Of a stretch of 64,000 nt of DNA, positions 53,192-62,900 are shown piece after piece. The translations under genes were made by a program, and so were the position numbers. Positions within the stretch are counted from its first letter, which is position 1, and each line of letters begins with the position of its first letter. The DNA is from BD2-11 sp965221785 (GTDB lineage Bacteria; Gemmatimonadota; Gemmatimonadetes; Longimicrobiales; Gaopeijiaceae): assembly GCA_965221785.1 (NCBI GenBank), contig CBDCSR010000003.1, positions 868,001 through 932,000 on the forward strand. Reading direction: 5' to 3'. Under the pieces are notes generated by a model. That model was not told the DNA's origin and did not search any database. It saw only the letters and a list, made by a program, of their open reading frames with translations.

Positions 53192-54247
53192 CTGAACCTG
53201 AGCGGATTCCCGACCACGGCTCCGAAGCCACACGTCAGCCTCATGGCTTCCCAAGCCGACCACAAACCGGAAACGGCTACCCGCCCGTGCAGGAACAGGA
53301 TGCCCGTTTCCGCGATCCTTGGCAATTGCGAACTCCGCCCGATTGCCGAACAGGTGACGCCGCATCGGAGATGATCCTCCATCGGACTCTGATCCCGCCT
53401 CATGGCCGCGCCATTTTGAGCACCTTGCGGCGGACGATGTGAAGGTGGCCGAGCTTAATGGCCTGAATCAACGGTCCAAGCGCGGTCCCCTGCATTGGTT
53501 ATCGTTGTTGTCTCGGGTTCAAGTCGACAGGCTCGACCGATGGCGAAAGATAGCCCTCCATGTCGGCGGAGAGCTAATCTCGACAGTCTGGCCAAGACGG
53601 TCGAGGAGGATCCAGACAACGGTGCAAGGAAGGCAGAGAAGGAGTTTCGGCGCTACGTAAAGGGCCTCGGGCCGCTTGAGGTCCAAAACGCCCACTTGAT
53701 CTCCGCAGCCCGAAGCGCGATTGCCGACGCACTGGATTCACGGCCGCACTGGAATGTGAAAACGACGTGGGGGGTCGATTCACAATTCGGCGCTCCACCG
53801 ATTCACAGGGCAGCGAACGCCCAACCGGCACGGTTGCAACGTCTTGCGGCCAGGCGGCCCGGTCGTTCGGTGCCGGACGGGCCGCCATGGCCGTGGCGGG
53901 AGCGACCCCCCGCCCAGAGGGCTTGGTGCGGCATAGCGGCGAGTGTGTTTTCACAACTCGCCGCCTGCCTTCCAGGGGTCGCTCCCGCGCCAACGATCCG
54001 TGCCGGAAGGCCTTTCAGCGCCGCTTCGAGGCGGCGGAGCAAGCGTTCGCCGTCCATCCGTCTTGCCGGAGCGTCGGGTGTCACCGTCGCCACTCGATTC
54101 GCCGACGAGCCTTCGTGGTCCGACGCGACAGGGCGGTCCATTCCTTCCTGCGTTACGTTGATTCCAACGTTTCGGTTTCGCACCCGAGCCACCGGCTCGG
54201 CTTCGACGGGCCGGTGCGTTCTCCACCCGGAGGATCGGACGGTCGCG
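53192..54247. other. Long decayed stretch with a ~90-bp inverted-repeat element
   Basis: 1056 bp. From about 53540 an open frame encodes a hydrophilic stretch (KAEKEFRRYVKGLGPLEVQN, AHLISAARSAIADALDSR), perhaps a gene fragment. It then runs out of normal sequence into the next gene. The element at 53898-53986 lies here. No complete gene is supported. Confidence 0.45.
53898..53986. repeat. ~90-bp element with 12-bp terminal inverted repeats, copy 1
   Basis: GGGAGCGACCCC at 53898-53909 faces GGGGTCGCTCCC at 53975-53986. Inside is a strong second hairpin, GCGGCGAGT with ACTCGCCGC. Copy 2 at 55601-55690 has the same ends and nearly the same length but a different interior. This is the structure of a REPIN- or MITE-like non-autonomous element. 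Confidence 0.65.
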
Positions 54248-54682
54248 ATGAGAAAGCTGTTGCTCTTGGGGCTGGTGCTGCTGCCCGCGCAGGTCGAGGC
54301 GCAGGAGAAGCCGGGCCGGATGATGCTCGAAGCGGGCCTCGTCGGCGGCAGCGGCGACGCCTGCCCGGGACACTACGTCGGCACAAAGGGGCGGGTCGCC
54401 GGGCCGGTGTCCCTGTACGGCATGGTCGAGACCTACCGCTGCGCCGATTTCGCGGGCTCCGCCAACCGCATCGGAACGTCCGTCCGGCTCGGGCGAGCGC
54501 AATGGTTCGTTCGCCCGGCGCTTCGCGCGGGCGTCGAGTACGATGGTGGCGACGTGTCGCCGACCGCCGGAGCGAGCTTGACGTTTGGACGACGCTACGG
54601 CGCTCGCTTCATCCTCCACCTCGGGGAAGCCTCCGGGGGCACCCTGACGCTCTTCCAGATGGGCGGGTACGTCTCGTTCTAG
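54248..54682 (+). CDS. Small exported protein, probable outer membrane beta-structure
   Basis: A 144-residue protein from ATG 54248. Signal peptide MRKLLLLGLVLLPAQVEAQE. The mature part alternates hydrophobic and polar residues in short strands (LEAGLVGGSGDACPGHYV, GPVSLYGMVETYRCADF, SASLTFGRRYGARFILHL as in GASLTFGRRYGARFILHLG) and ends GYVSF with a terminal Phe. That fits an outer-membrane beta-barrel end. Function unknown. A similar exported protein follows. Confidence 0.68.
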   Translation: MRKLLLLGLVLLPAQVEAQEKPGRMMLEAGLVGGSGDACPGHYVGTKGRVAGPVSLYGMVETYRCADFAGSANRIGTSVRLGRAQWFVRPALRAGVEYDGGDVSPTAGASLTFGRRYGARFILHLGEASGGTLTLFQMGGYVSF

Positions 54683-54865
54683 TCTTTCACGGTCGGTCTG
54701 GAGGCGGCTACTTCGGCGCACGGGCGCAACCAGCCGCGGAACGCGGGCTCGGCGGCCTTCATCGCGAACGCGCGAGATGGGATGGGTAGTAACCCCCGCT
54801 TCATCCGCTTGTGATGCAGGAGCCTTGGAGGCTCCCCGTCACCAACACCCATGAGGAGGTTTCCG

Positions 54866-55549
54866 ATGAAGCGGGTATCGCTTTTTGTCCCTGTCATACT
54901 ATCGCTGGTCGCCACGGGTTCTCCGGCCTCGGCGCAGACCACTCTGTCACTCACCGGCGGACTGAACCGGACGGCCATGGCCGCCGACCCTCCCGACCGC
55001 AACGTTTGGAGCTCCGAGTCCCTCACCAGAATGTCGGTCGGGTTGGCGGCGACCTTCCCGGCTTCGGAGCATCTCGGGGTGCAGCTTGGCGTCGCATACG
55101 CCCAGAAGGGCGGCAGATTGCGCGGACTGGACGGCGACATCGCCGTCACCACGGAGATCGTGCTCGACTACTTCGAGTTCTCGCTGCTGGCCGTGCCGAC
55201 GCTCCCCCTGTCGTCGTGGGAACGCTCCTCCGTCCGGTTCTTCGTCGGTCCCACACTGGCGAGCCGGATCGACTGCGACTTCGACGCATCCGCCCGGCTC
55301 GAAAACGAGGAAATCGCCGCCGCCGGCAGTTGTGACGCGGGAGGGCGGGACGAGGTCGAAGCCGCGATGGATCTCGGGGTCGTCGTGGGAGGAGGCATCG
55401 CGGTCGGCGTGACGGACCGGGCCGATGCGAGCATCGATCTAATCTACACGCTCGGGCTCCTCCCCATCGGAGGGGCAGACTCGTACTGGAGCGGACCGAG
55501 GCAACGTGTTCTGACTCTTCGGATGGGCGTGGCTCTTCCGATCGGGTAA
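54866..55549 (+). CDS. Outer membrane beta-barrel protein
   Basis: 227 residues from ATG 54866, preceded by GAGGAGG. Signal peptide KRVSLFVPVILSLVATGSP ending ASAQ. The rest reads as a porin-like 8-stranded barrel (SLTGGLNRTAMAADPP, LGVQLGVAYAQKGGRL, DYFEFSLLAVPTLPLSSWE, RFFVGPTLASRIDCDF) and ends VLTLRMGVALPIG. It belongs to the general outer-membrane beta-barrel group (PF13568-like). Role unknown. Confidence 0.78.
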   Translation: MKRVSLFVPVILSLVATGSPASAQTTLSLTGGLNRTAMAADPPDRNVWSSESLTRMSVGLAATFPASEHLGVQLGVAYAQKGGRLRGLDGDIAVTTEIVLDYFEFSLLAVPTLPLSSWERSSVRFFVGPTLASRIDCDFDASARLENEEIAAAGSCDAGGRDEVEAAMDLGVVVGGGIAVGVTDRADASIDLIYTLGLLPIGGADSYWSGPRQRVLTLRMGVALPIG

Positions 55550-55868
55550 GGGCGAGTTCCCCGGCCGCGACAGAGCCTTCCCGCAAGGGACTGCTGATCC
55601 GGGAGCGACCCCGGGCGAGGGTGGGATAGCAGCGCACATCCCAATGATCGCCGTGCCGTATGAGGCAGGCTGAATACCGGGGTCGCTCCCGTCCACGGCC
55701 CGGAGACCCGGATCGGCATCGGAGATCTCCTGGCCGTGGCACAACCCCAATCCGTCCAGTGCCTTACGGACCGTCGCGTGCCGCACGCCCAAGCGGCATT
55801 CCCTTGCACATCGACCCCGATTTGAGACGGACACCTACGGATCGGCAACGGCACCCGCCCATGGACGG
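55550..55868. other. Intergenic stretch with inverted-repeat element copy 2
   Basis: 319 bp between convergent genes. It holds the ~90-bp element at 55601-55690. Nothing else recognised. Confidence 0.45.
55601..55690. repeat. ~90-bp element with 12-bp terminal inverted repeats, copy 2
   Basis: GGGAGCGACCCC at 55601-55612, extended by CC/GG on each side, faces GGGGTCGCTCCC at 55679-55690. Terminal repeats are identical to copy 1; the interior differs and includes GGGAT...ATCCC. It sits in the intergenic space of two convergent genes. Confidence 0.65.
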
Positions 55869-56816
55869 TCAAATCCCGCCCTCGGAGAAGCGGCTCGAAC
55901 CCCAAACGGAATGGCCGTGAATCACGCCTCCGGGGAGGCCCGATCGGAGCAGTTCCCGCATCTCAACGAGGCGGTGAAGGCAGCCGTTGAGACCGCCCAG
56001 TTCCTCGACGGTCGCCTCGTCCCTTCCCCGGATGGCATTCTCGACGCGCACGATCTCGCGCCGGACGGCCGCGATGGTCTTGGGCTGCCGGCTGGGTTCT
56101 TCGGTGGCGGCGGCACCGACCCAGTTTCCCAGGATCGTCCCTGCCCGTCGGAGTTCTCTGGGGCTGCCTGCGACCCCGACGGCCTCGACCGACCAGCCCA
56201 GCTGCCTCAGCGCCTCCCAGAGCTTCAGGTGCCGGTCCCGCCACGAACGGAGCGCCATCGAGGTATCGTAGCCGGGATCGGCGTGAACGAACACGGCGCG
56301 GCTTGAGTCCAGCGCCACGGGCATCCCGCGCGGGAAGTATCGCCGCGCGCCCTCGGCGGCGCCCCGGTAGATGCGGGCGGGCAGGAGCGAGCGGTCGATG
56401 CCGAGCGCCTCGAACGCGGCGACTTTCTCCGGCTCGGTCGGCAGCCAGGGCAGGCCGGTGTGCTCGATCACGTAGTCGAACGAGAGCAGGCGGCGCAGAG
56501 CCACTTCGGGCGAGGTGATCCTCCGGTGGCGAACGCCTTCGGCACCGAGTGCGCGGTAGATGCCGCGCGCGCAGATCCGGCAGATCTTCAGGTCTCCGAC
56601 CGTCTCCTCGGCGGCCAGCCGTCGGTCCCTCAGCGCCTGCACGAACCGGAGCGCCGTGAAGCGGCTGACCCCGAGCCAAGCCGAAAGCTGCGTGCGGGTG
56701 AACACGCCTCCGTGCAGGCTCGCCAAGGCGATCCACTCCGCGCGGCGGCCCGTCAGGCCGAACGGCTCCAGCGCCTTCTCGCGCCCCTTCAGATGGTCGA
56801 TCATCGGGTTCGCCAT
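55869..56816 (-). CDS. Winged-helix protein of unknown function
   Basis: 315 residues from ATG 56816; the frame is open further but upstream sequence overlaps other DNA. The N-terminal region is a winged helix: EWIALASLHGGVFTRTQLSA and WLGVSRFTALRFVQALRDRR. The rest is an unrecognised alpha/beta part (YVIEHTGLPWLPTEPEKVA, MPVALDSSRAVFVHADPGYD) with a helical C-terminus. It resembles in style the replication-relaxation-like proteins found on mobile elements, and lies 270 bp from an integrase fragment. That relation is inference. Confidence 0.6.
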   Translation of the reverse strand: MANPMIDHLKGREKALEPFGLTGRRAEWIALASLHGGVFTRTQLSAWLGVSRFTALRFVQALRDRRLAAEETVGDLKICRICARGIYRALGAEGVRHRRITSPEVALRRLLSFDYVIEHTGLPWLPTEPEKVAAFEALGIDRSLLPARIYRGAAEGARRYFPRGMPVALDSSRAVFVHADPGYDTSMALRSWRDRHLKLWEALRQLGWSVEAVGVAGSPRELRRAGTILGNWVGAAATEEPSRQPKTIAAVRREIVRVENAIRGRDEATVEELGGLNGCLHRLVEMRELLRSGLPGGVIHGHSVWGSSRFSEGGI

Positions 56817-57051
56817 TGGTCGAGGGCTTTGCTTTGCATGAGGGTTCCCGCTCCCACAGTAGGCCCCGAGAGAAATCGGGAGAGCGCCTTCGGCGCCGTC
56901 AAGTCGCGTCTGCGGGCCATGGCCCCGAGCCGTCCGGTGCCGTCCCGGATGCGGAACGGGCTCCGCCATCCGCTCCTCCATCGCTTTCGAGACGCGACCG
57001 GCACGGGTGCCGCACTGGTCAAGCCGCCTTCGTCTAGCGAGATTCCGTTGC

Positions 57052-57326
57052 GCAGATCGTGCAGTCCATCAATCGAGAGGAATCGAACGATGGCACGCAC
57101 GAAACGAAGTCGGCGCTCGTACGGCGCTGGCGAATGGGGCCGCAACCGGGTCCGGGTGTTTCCGGATCCCAAAACGGGCCTATACCAGATCGAGTGGCGC
57201 GAGAACGGGCGCAGACTCACGAGGTCGCTCAAGCACCGCGATTGGCGGCGCGCGAAGCGGCAGGGTCAAAGGGAATGGAATCACGGCAAGAAGTCACGTA
57301 AGTTCATACAGGACTGCACGATCTGC
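57052..57326. repeat. 16-bp inverted repeat flanking the integrase fragment
   Basis: GCAGATCGTGCAGTCC at 57052-57067 has its exact complement, GGACTGCACGATCTGC, at 57311-57326. The right arm lies in dispersed-repeat copy C. The same core (with GCAGCCC) is present in copies A and B. Confidence 0.75.
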
Positions 57327-57353
57327 CATTCTTGCCACCAGGCCTGTATCTGA
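57090..57353 (+). pseudogene. Tyrosine-integrase N-terminal fragment
   Basis: 87 codons. MARTKRSRRSYGAGEWGRNR, VRVFPDPKTGLYQIEWREN and GRRLTRSLKHRDWRRAKRQ look like the arm-binding N-terminal domain of phage-type site-specific integrases. The core-binding and catalytic domains are missing. From about 57276 the frame continues through dispersed-repeat copy C and stops at 57351-57353. Confidence 0.65.
57279..57345 (-). repeat. Dispersed repeat copy C (core)
   Basis: About 67 bp matching copies A and B (ATCACGGCAAGAAGTCACGT; GACTGCACGATCTGC). The minus-strand frame ends WQIVQSCMNLRDFLP with the stop at 57281-57283. It is fused directly to the integrase fragment; similarity fades further right. 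Confidence 0.7.
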
Positions 57354-57845
57354 TTCCATCGTACTCAAGAAGCGGGGAAATCGTGCAAAATTGCGGGAAT
57401 GTGCGTTCCGCTCTCCACCGTTGTTGGAGGGGACTCGGGCCGTAGTCCTCACCCAAGCTCAGTCCTAGTCCTATCGCCAGAACCTATATCGTTGATGCCG
57501 TTGACTTGACGATGCCGGTCCCCGTGTCTCTCGAATCCGCTGAACGAACTGGCGACCCTCCTCGCGCCGCAAGCACCCGCCGCCACGCGTAGCCTCTTTC
57601 ACACAGCCCTCTTCGTCGCCCGCCGGATCGAGCGCCGCAAACACGTCCGGTTAGGTTCAGTAAGGGTTCGAGTGTGCCGCCCGCAGCGACCGAATTGGTA
57701 GTCGCCTTCGGAGCATTCAGCTGGGCGCGGAAAGACAGCGGCTCGCCCCACGATCACGCGCGACAACGGGCAGACCCACCCCGCCGCCCAGATGATCGCG
57801 AGCTGCTAAGCTGAGTGAAAAAAATGTCGACCTCCGATTGAGGCT
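57354..57845. other. Gene-free stretch between integrase fragment and the TOPRIM gene
   Basis: 492 bp with mixed composition and no supported frame. It is AT-richer near 57820-57840 (AAAAAAATG) close to the end of the TOPRIM gene. It probably contains remnants of the mobile element. Confidence 0.4.
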
Positions 57846-58406
57846 CTAGAGTGCCCGCAAGAAGCTCTTCAGAGGCTCCAAGGCACCGATATCGAGATTC
57901 CACCACGACGGATTCAGGTAGTTTCGCTTATCCTCTTTGGGCTCGCTACCGATCGCCTCACAGTATGCGTAGATCTTTGCCTTTTTGTTCGGCTTGACGT
58001 ACCTGGGATTGGCAGCTGTTAGGCAGTCCTCGTATTCCCGAAAGCAATCAAGTACACATTGATGCTCGTCTACAGTCGCCTCCTCCAACAGGTCCTCAAG
58101 ATCGCCCGGATCGGTATCGTTCGGGATGAAGAACGTTCGATCAACCGGCAGTGCTTTCTCAGCGATGATCTTCTCGCACTCTTTTCTCGTTTCGTCAGAA
58201 TCAGCGTCGAGCACGAGAGCTACACGCTGTCCCTTGTCGGCAGCCCGGCGTATCTGATTCTGAACGGCGACGACTTTAAGTCTTGTGTAGTTTCCTCCGA
58301 TCTGGCCCACCTCCATGTCCGGTAGGCTGAGGTCCTGCAATAAGGCACTTAGGAACACGACATCCGCAGGGCCCTCACCAAGGAGGAGCCATCTGGCAAC
58401 GGTCAC
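57846..58406 (-). CDS. TOPRIM (DUF3226/DUF4435-like) protein paired with the AAA ATPase
   Basis: A 186-residue protein starting at GTG 58406, overlapping the ATPase stop by four bases. It has the TOPRIM acidic positions: LLLGEGPADVVFLSALL (Glu) and RVALVLDADSDETRKEC (DxD). The C-terminus (NPSWWNLDIGALEPLKSFL) also resembles DUF3226-like proteins. TOPRIM nucleases work with OLD-like ATPases in several anti-phage systems (OLD, Gabija, PARIS), either fused or separate. Codon use is less GC-rich than in the left half of the window, consistent with horizontal origin. Confidence 0.8.
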   Translation of the reverse strand: MTVARWLLLGEGPADVVFLSALLQDLSLPDMEVGQIGGNYTRLKVVAVQNQIRRAADKGQRVALVLDADSDETRKECEKIIAEKALPVDRTFFIPNDTDPGDLEDLLEEATVDEHQCVLDCFREYEDCLTAANPRYVKPNKKAKIYAYCEAIGSEPKEDKRNYLNPSWWNLDIGALEPLKSFLRAL

Positions 58407-59497
58407 CTGATCTCCATCTTGTTTTCAAGGCTGTGGTTGAGGTCGGCGTATCCGTAGCGATAAGCCCGCACCAAGTCATCCTTATCTCTCTGCAACGTGT
58501 AGCAACATACGCTGTCGCGATAGTCCGCAAACTCGCGGCGATGTAGTACGTCCCGCAAGCCGGTGAGAATCTCAAGGCTGTGGGTAGTGGCAAACACTTG
58601 GATGTTGCGCTCACGACATAGCATTAGGAGGGCCGCCAAGAGAGACGGGATAGCCCCGTAGTGAAGACCATTGTCGATTTCGTCAATTAGCAAGATCCGT
58701 TGACTCTTCATGATGCACAATGAAATGATAGCGGCCGCTCGTATCATGCCGCTACCGAACATGTTCATGGGCAACATCTTGTCGAGACCGATGTCAAGAT
58801 ACCCAATGTCTCCGTCTGTAGCAATCGCTGCCACGCGAGGGTTGATGACACGCAAGTACTGTAATAGCTCCTCCGAACTCTTGTTCACTATCAAGTTCGC
58901 GATAACATCCGCGTCATATCCGAAGTCGTGATATATGAACCTAGCCGGAACAGTGTAGTCGGATGCTGTCCTGGGCGACATTTTGCCATCGAACCGATCC
59001 CCTTCATCGACCAGAGTACCCGCAAAAACCAACGGTTTCTCAAGCTCGGATGGTACCACGGTGGCCTCATAGCGCAACACGCGATGTCTTGTCGGTATCG
59101 ACGACGATGATGGTCTGCCGGGCGACTTTGCCGTTGGCTTCATGCTTGCGTCGACGGTGTCCTCGGCGTCCACCACCGAGATCGACAACTTACTCCTGTA
59201 TCCACCGCCGGGGGAGGAAGCGGTCAGGGTCGCCGTCTTGCCGGCATCCTGGCCATATAGGAGGGACAGCAGGTCATCGACATCGTGAACGAGATAGTTG
59301 CGGAAGCGCTGCACTCTTATCGGGAGACCGATGCTGCCTAGTCCGGACAACAGAAAGATGGCTTCTAGGACGCTGGTCTTGCCCACGTCGTTCACACCTA
59401 GAAGTACATTGAACGAGCCAAGGCGCGATAGCGCCAGCCTTTCGAGACCCCGGAAGCCGCGAATCTCGAGGTTCCCCCAGTTCGGTGTTATTCTCAT
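58403..59497 (-). CDS. OLD/AAA_15-like ATPase
   Basis: 364 residues from ATG 59497 (ATG 59518 is an alternative). The N-terminus NLEIRGFRGLERLAL and FNVLLGVNDVGKTSVLEAIF give the family start and Walker A. Near the C-terminus, RILLIDEIDNGLHYG is Walker B and IQVFATTHSLEILTGL the His-loop. The region between is helical with DADVIANLIVNKSSEELLQYLRV-like segments. It overlaps the TOPRIM gene, so the two are translated together. In known two-gene systems such an ATPase senses a phage trigger and activates the TOPRIM partner. I do not know a named system with exactly this pair. Confidence 0.85.
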   Translation of the reverse strand: MRITPNWGNLEIRGFRGLERLALSRLGSFNVLLGVNDVGKTSVLEAIFLLSGLGSIGLPIRVQRFRNYLVHDVDDLLSLLYGQDAGKTATLTASSPGGGYRSKLSISVVDAEDTVDASMKPTAKSPGRPSSSSIPTRHRVLRYEATVVPSELEKPLVFAGTLVDEGDRFDGKMSPRTASDYTVPARFIYHDFGYDADVIANLIVNKSSEELLQYLRVINPRVAAIATDGDIGYLDIGLDKMLPMNMFGSGMIRAAAIISLCIMKSQRILLIDEIDNGLHYGAIPSLLAALLMLCRERNIQVFATTHSLEILTGLRDVLHRREFADYRDSVCCYTLQRDKDDLVRAYRYGYADLNHSLENKMEIR

Positions 59498-59999
59498 CAG
59501 GTTCGTTCCGTTTCTCATGCGTTGCTCAGATCCAAGTGGCGGGAGGACCGTTGGATCGCCACCGCGCTGTTCTGGACAAGATAGCCCAAGCCCGGCATCC
59601 TCGGAACCCTGGGACATCGCTCCCGCTTCCTCCGCACCGTCACGCTCCCATCGCGGTACGCGATGACCGCTGCCTTGCCGCGCGTGTCCGTTCTGAGCAT
59701 GCCGCCCTCCATCCGCCGTGGACGGGTGGGCACGATGGGGTGCGGATAGCCATTTCGGTGGCGCGTTCCGACCGTCATGAGCGCGCATTCGGGTACGGTC
59801 GCTGCAAGGAGTCCGCTACCGAACTCGATATGACGCTGGCGTGGCAGCCACCTCAACGAAGATGCCATCGCGAGGGGAGGCTGGGCCGGGCGTCGGCACG
59901 ATACACCGAACCCCGCGCCTCGACCGGGCCCGCCACGGGGCCGGTCTTTAAGCTCCGGTGCCCCAGACCCAGCACCGCGGGGTTCGGAGAGCGGATCGT
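59498..59999. other. Stretch between methylase and ATPase genes
   Basis: 502 bp. A minus-strand frame (59515-60003) contains RTDTRGKAAVIAYRDGSV but has no recognised family and may be noise or remnant. No promoter for the ATPase-TOPRIM pair stands out. Confidence 0.35.
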
Positions 60000-62900
60000 T
60001 CATCCTGCGGCGAACTCTGTACGCACGACGAGCGAGTATTCGAGTTCAATGTCGTCCCACAGGTCCGGGAGGCCGAGGGCATCCAGTAGGAGCTTGTCGG
60101 TGCGGTCCGTGATGTCGCGACAGAGGGCGAGGTTGTAGTTGCCGATCCGCTTACCAGCGTTCCAGTTGTAGATGGTGTTCTCTTCCATTGCTGCACTGAG
60201 CTTCGGCAGCAGCGACAGGCCGCTCGGCGCTGCTTCGTACCCAACTGTTTCGGGCCGAGCGGCGCGGTCTGGAAGTCTCCCTTGTTCAAATGGAAGCTGT
60301 CGCCAACAGCGATCCACCAGAGAAAGAGCAATCTGCCGTTGAGGAACACCATGGCCGCGTCGCGACGTTCCCGGTCGGTGAAGCGCATCGTTCCGTACTG
60401 CGTCTGCTCAAGAGCCCGTCCGTTCCTACCCGTAACAGGTGGTTTGTCGACGCAGAAGGTCAGCCAATTGTAGCCGATCTTGCTGAAGTGCAACTCGTGG
60501 GAGCCGAAGGCCTTTGCCACGGCGGAGCGGAAACGGTAGCTGTTCCCGAGAAGCGTTTCGAGGGTGCGGAGAAGCCGACGACTTTCCAACTTCGGGACCA
60601 CTCCGCCCCAGCGGTTCGGAGAGTATTCGGAATAGGAGACCAGCTTGAACAGATGGGGCCGTTCCTCCTTGTCGAACCAACGGTGCAGACGGGTCGTGTA
60701 GCAGCGAGTCGGTGGGGCATCGTCGATTCGCTTGCGACCGAGACAGATCGTGTTGCGGATCTGTTCGCCGCCGCTGAATAGTTTGGACGGGCGTCGGTCG
60801 AACGACGAGAACCACGCGGGAACACAACGTGCGTAAAGCAGGTCTCGCAGCGTCCGGAAGCCCCCGCTAAACGCCAAGCTCAACGGCACGATCATCGCCA
60901 AACGACCGCACGGCCTCGTGACCGCCAAGCTACGCTCGACTACCGGCGCGTAAACGTCTGGGCAAGACTTAGTGGACAGTTCGGTGCTGAGGGCATACCG
61001 TTCCTTCACATCCTTTATGCCGATGTAAGGCGGGTTCCCGATCACGACATCGAACCCGCCGCGCCCTTGGATGACTCCGTAGAATTCGGCGCACCAATGA
61101 AAGGGCTGGTGGCTCTCGCGCCAGTCCTCAAACGGGCGAGACTCCGTGGACGCCAGTTGCTGATCCAGTTCGTCGCGGAGTTCGTGCATTCGACGCCTGA
61201 GGTCCTGCTTGGCATCGCGTATCGTGGCAGCGCTCGCTCCGGGCTCCGTCTGAACGCGCTGGAATGATCCAAACGCGGTGGCGGCGCGTGCCGTACGGGC
61301 GACGATATCGGGTATCGCCAGCTCCTTCATCATGTCCCCTTCGAAGGACGCCTTGATCGCATCCAGCGACGAGAATCCAACGAGTGCGTTGCCTGCACGG
61401 ATGTTGAAGTCGATGTCAGGAAGAGGCTCGATCTGGTCGTAGGATTTTAGCTGGGCGACGAGTTTCAGAAACAGCCGCAGCTTGCAGATCTCCGTCGCCT
61501 CTTTCATGATGTCCACGCCGTACAAGTTGTTGAGCACGATGGACTTGAGGATGAAATAGCGCTCGCTGGGGTGTCCGTTCAATTCCGCCAGTACCTCGTC
61601 GGCACCTGCCGGCCGAAGATTGCGCATGCGGGCGAGACAGGCAGTATAGATCGGTTCGAGAACCTTCATGGCCGCGAACAGGAATGCTCCCGATCCACAG
61701 GTAGGATCGAGGACCGAGATGCGGGTGGCCGCGCGCCAGATTGCCCAGAGTAGTTCTGGGCGGTCTGTGTGCTCGATCGCATCAAGGATCAGACGCTGGC
61801 TGTCGAGGTTCAGCGTGACGAGGTCGTTGGCATCGCGGACAGCCCCAGACGCAAGCTTTCGCCTTACCTCCGCGTATCGCTCGTGGCGCGCCACCACCTG
61901 CCGCCACGTCTCGCGCGGATGGGCATAGGTCAGCGATGGCCCTTGTCCCCGCAATGCGGGTTGGTCCCAGTCGGTGCGTTCGGTCGAATCCCTGATTCCT
62001 GCTCCAACTTCATCCGGCAATACGCGCGGAGGATCGATTCGAACTGGATTCTCGGTGTCTCGCGCATCCCAGGCGAGCCCGTGGCCAACGGCGGGCCGGA
62101 TGTACCGGTCGGGATCTTCCCGGAGGTGCCGGAATACGTCATTGGCATTCGCGCGAACCGGAGTGTTGGAGCCGCCTGCGCCAATGGTCGCCATGTCCAG
62201 CAACCGCGGAATGATCGAGCTCTCCGCCATGTATCCGGTGATGTCCTCCTTGGTGTAATAGGCACCCTTCTCCTTTTGGTTGATCGACTTCTCGAAGATG
62301 TGGCCCAGCACGTCCGGGTTAATTTCGTTGTCCTTGGCGCGTGGCCGGTCGTCCAGATGCCAGGCGTATCGGTCGAAGAGGTCGAACAGCCGTTCGAACG
62401 CCTCGTCTTGGATCCTGATGTCGGGGTTATCGCGCTCCAGATCGTGAACGTCGAAGATCCCGCCGTTCAGGAATGGGACCTCGCCGAGCAACGCGGTAAG
62501 GTCTGGTGACCGCTCGGCCTTGGGCCTTCCAAGTCCCTCGTGAAAGAGGCGCCGCAGGAAGATGCGGTAGAAGTCGTGGAAACTGTCCGGGCCGCGAGCT
62601 TCGCGAACGCGCTCAAGACGGTTTCGGAGGTAGTCGGGGTCGCCGTCCAGGAAACCGCGCCTCTGGATGAAGTAGATGAACATCAGCCGGTTCAGCATGA
62701 GCGACGCGTACCAGTCGACATCCGTGGAACCTTCGATCCCCTCGATGAACCGCTGGAATCTCTTCAGTTCCTCCTGAAAGTGGTTGTAGAAGCGCTTGGT
62801 GACCTTCTCAGCGTTGAGAGCGCCCTTCACGCGGTTCGCAACGAGCGAGATCGTGAGAGCTTCCTCCTCGTCCAACCCGAACTTGAGCGCGCGGAGCCGC

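Noticed and set aside
53495..54682. A 395-codon frame through the 53.5-54.7 kb region
   Set aside because: It joins a hydrophilic fragment, the inverted-repeat element and the 54248 gene in one frame by chance. Only the last 144 codons, with their own signal peptide, look real.
59515..60003. A 162-codon minus-strand frame between methylase and ATPase genes
   Set aside because: It overlaps the methylase's out-of-frame tail, has no good start and no recognised family.
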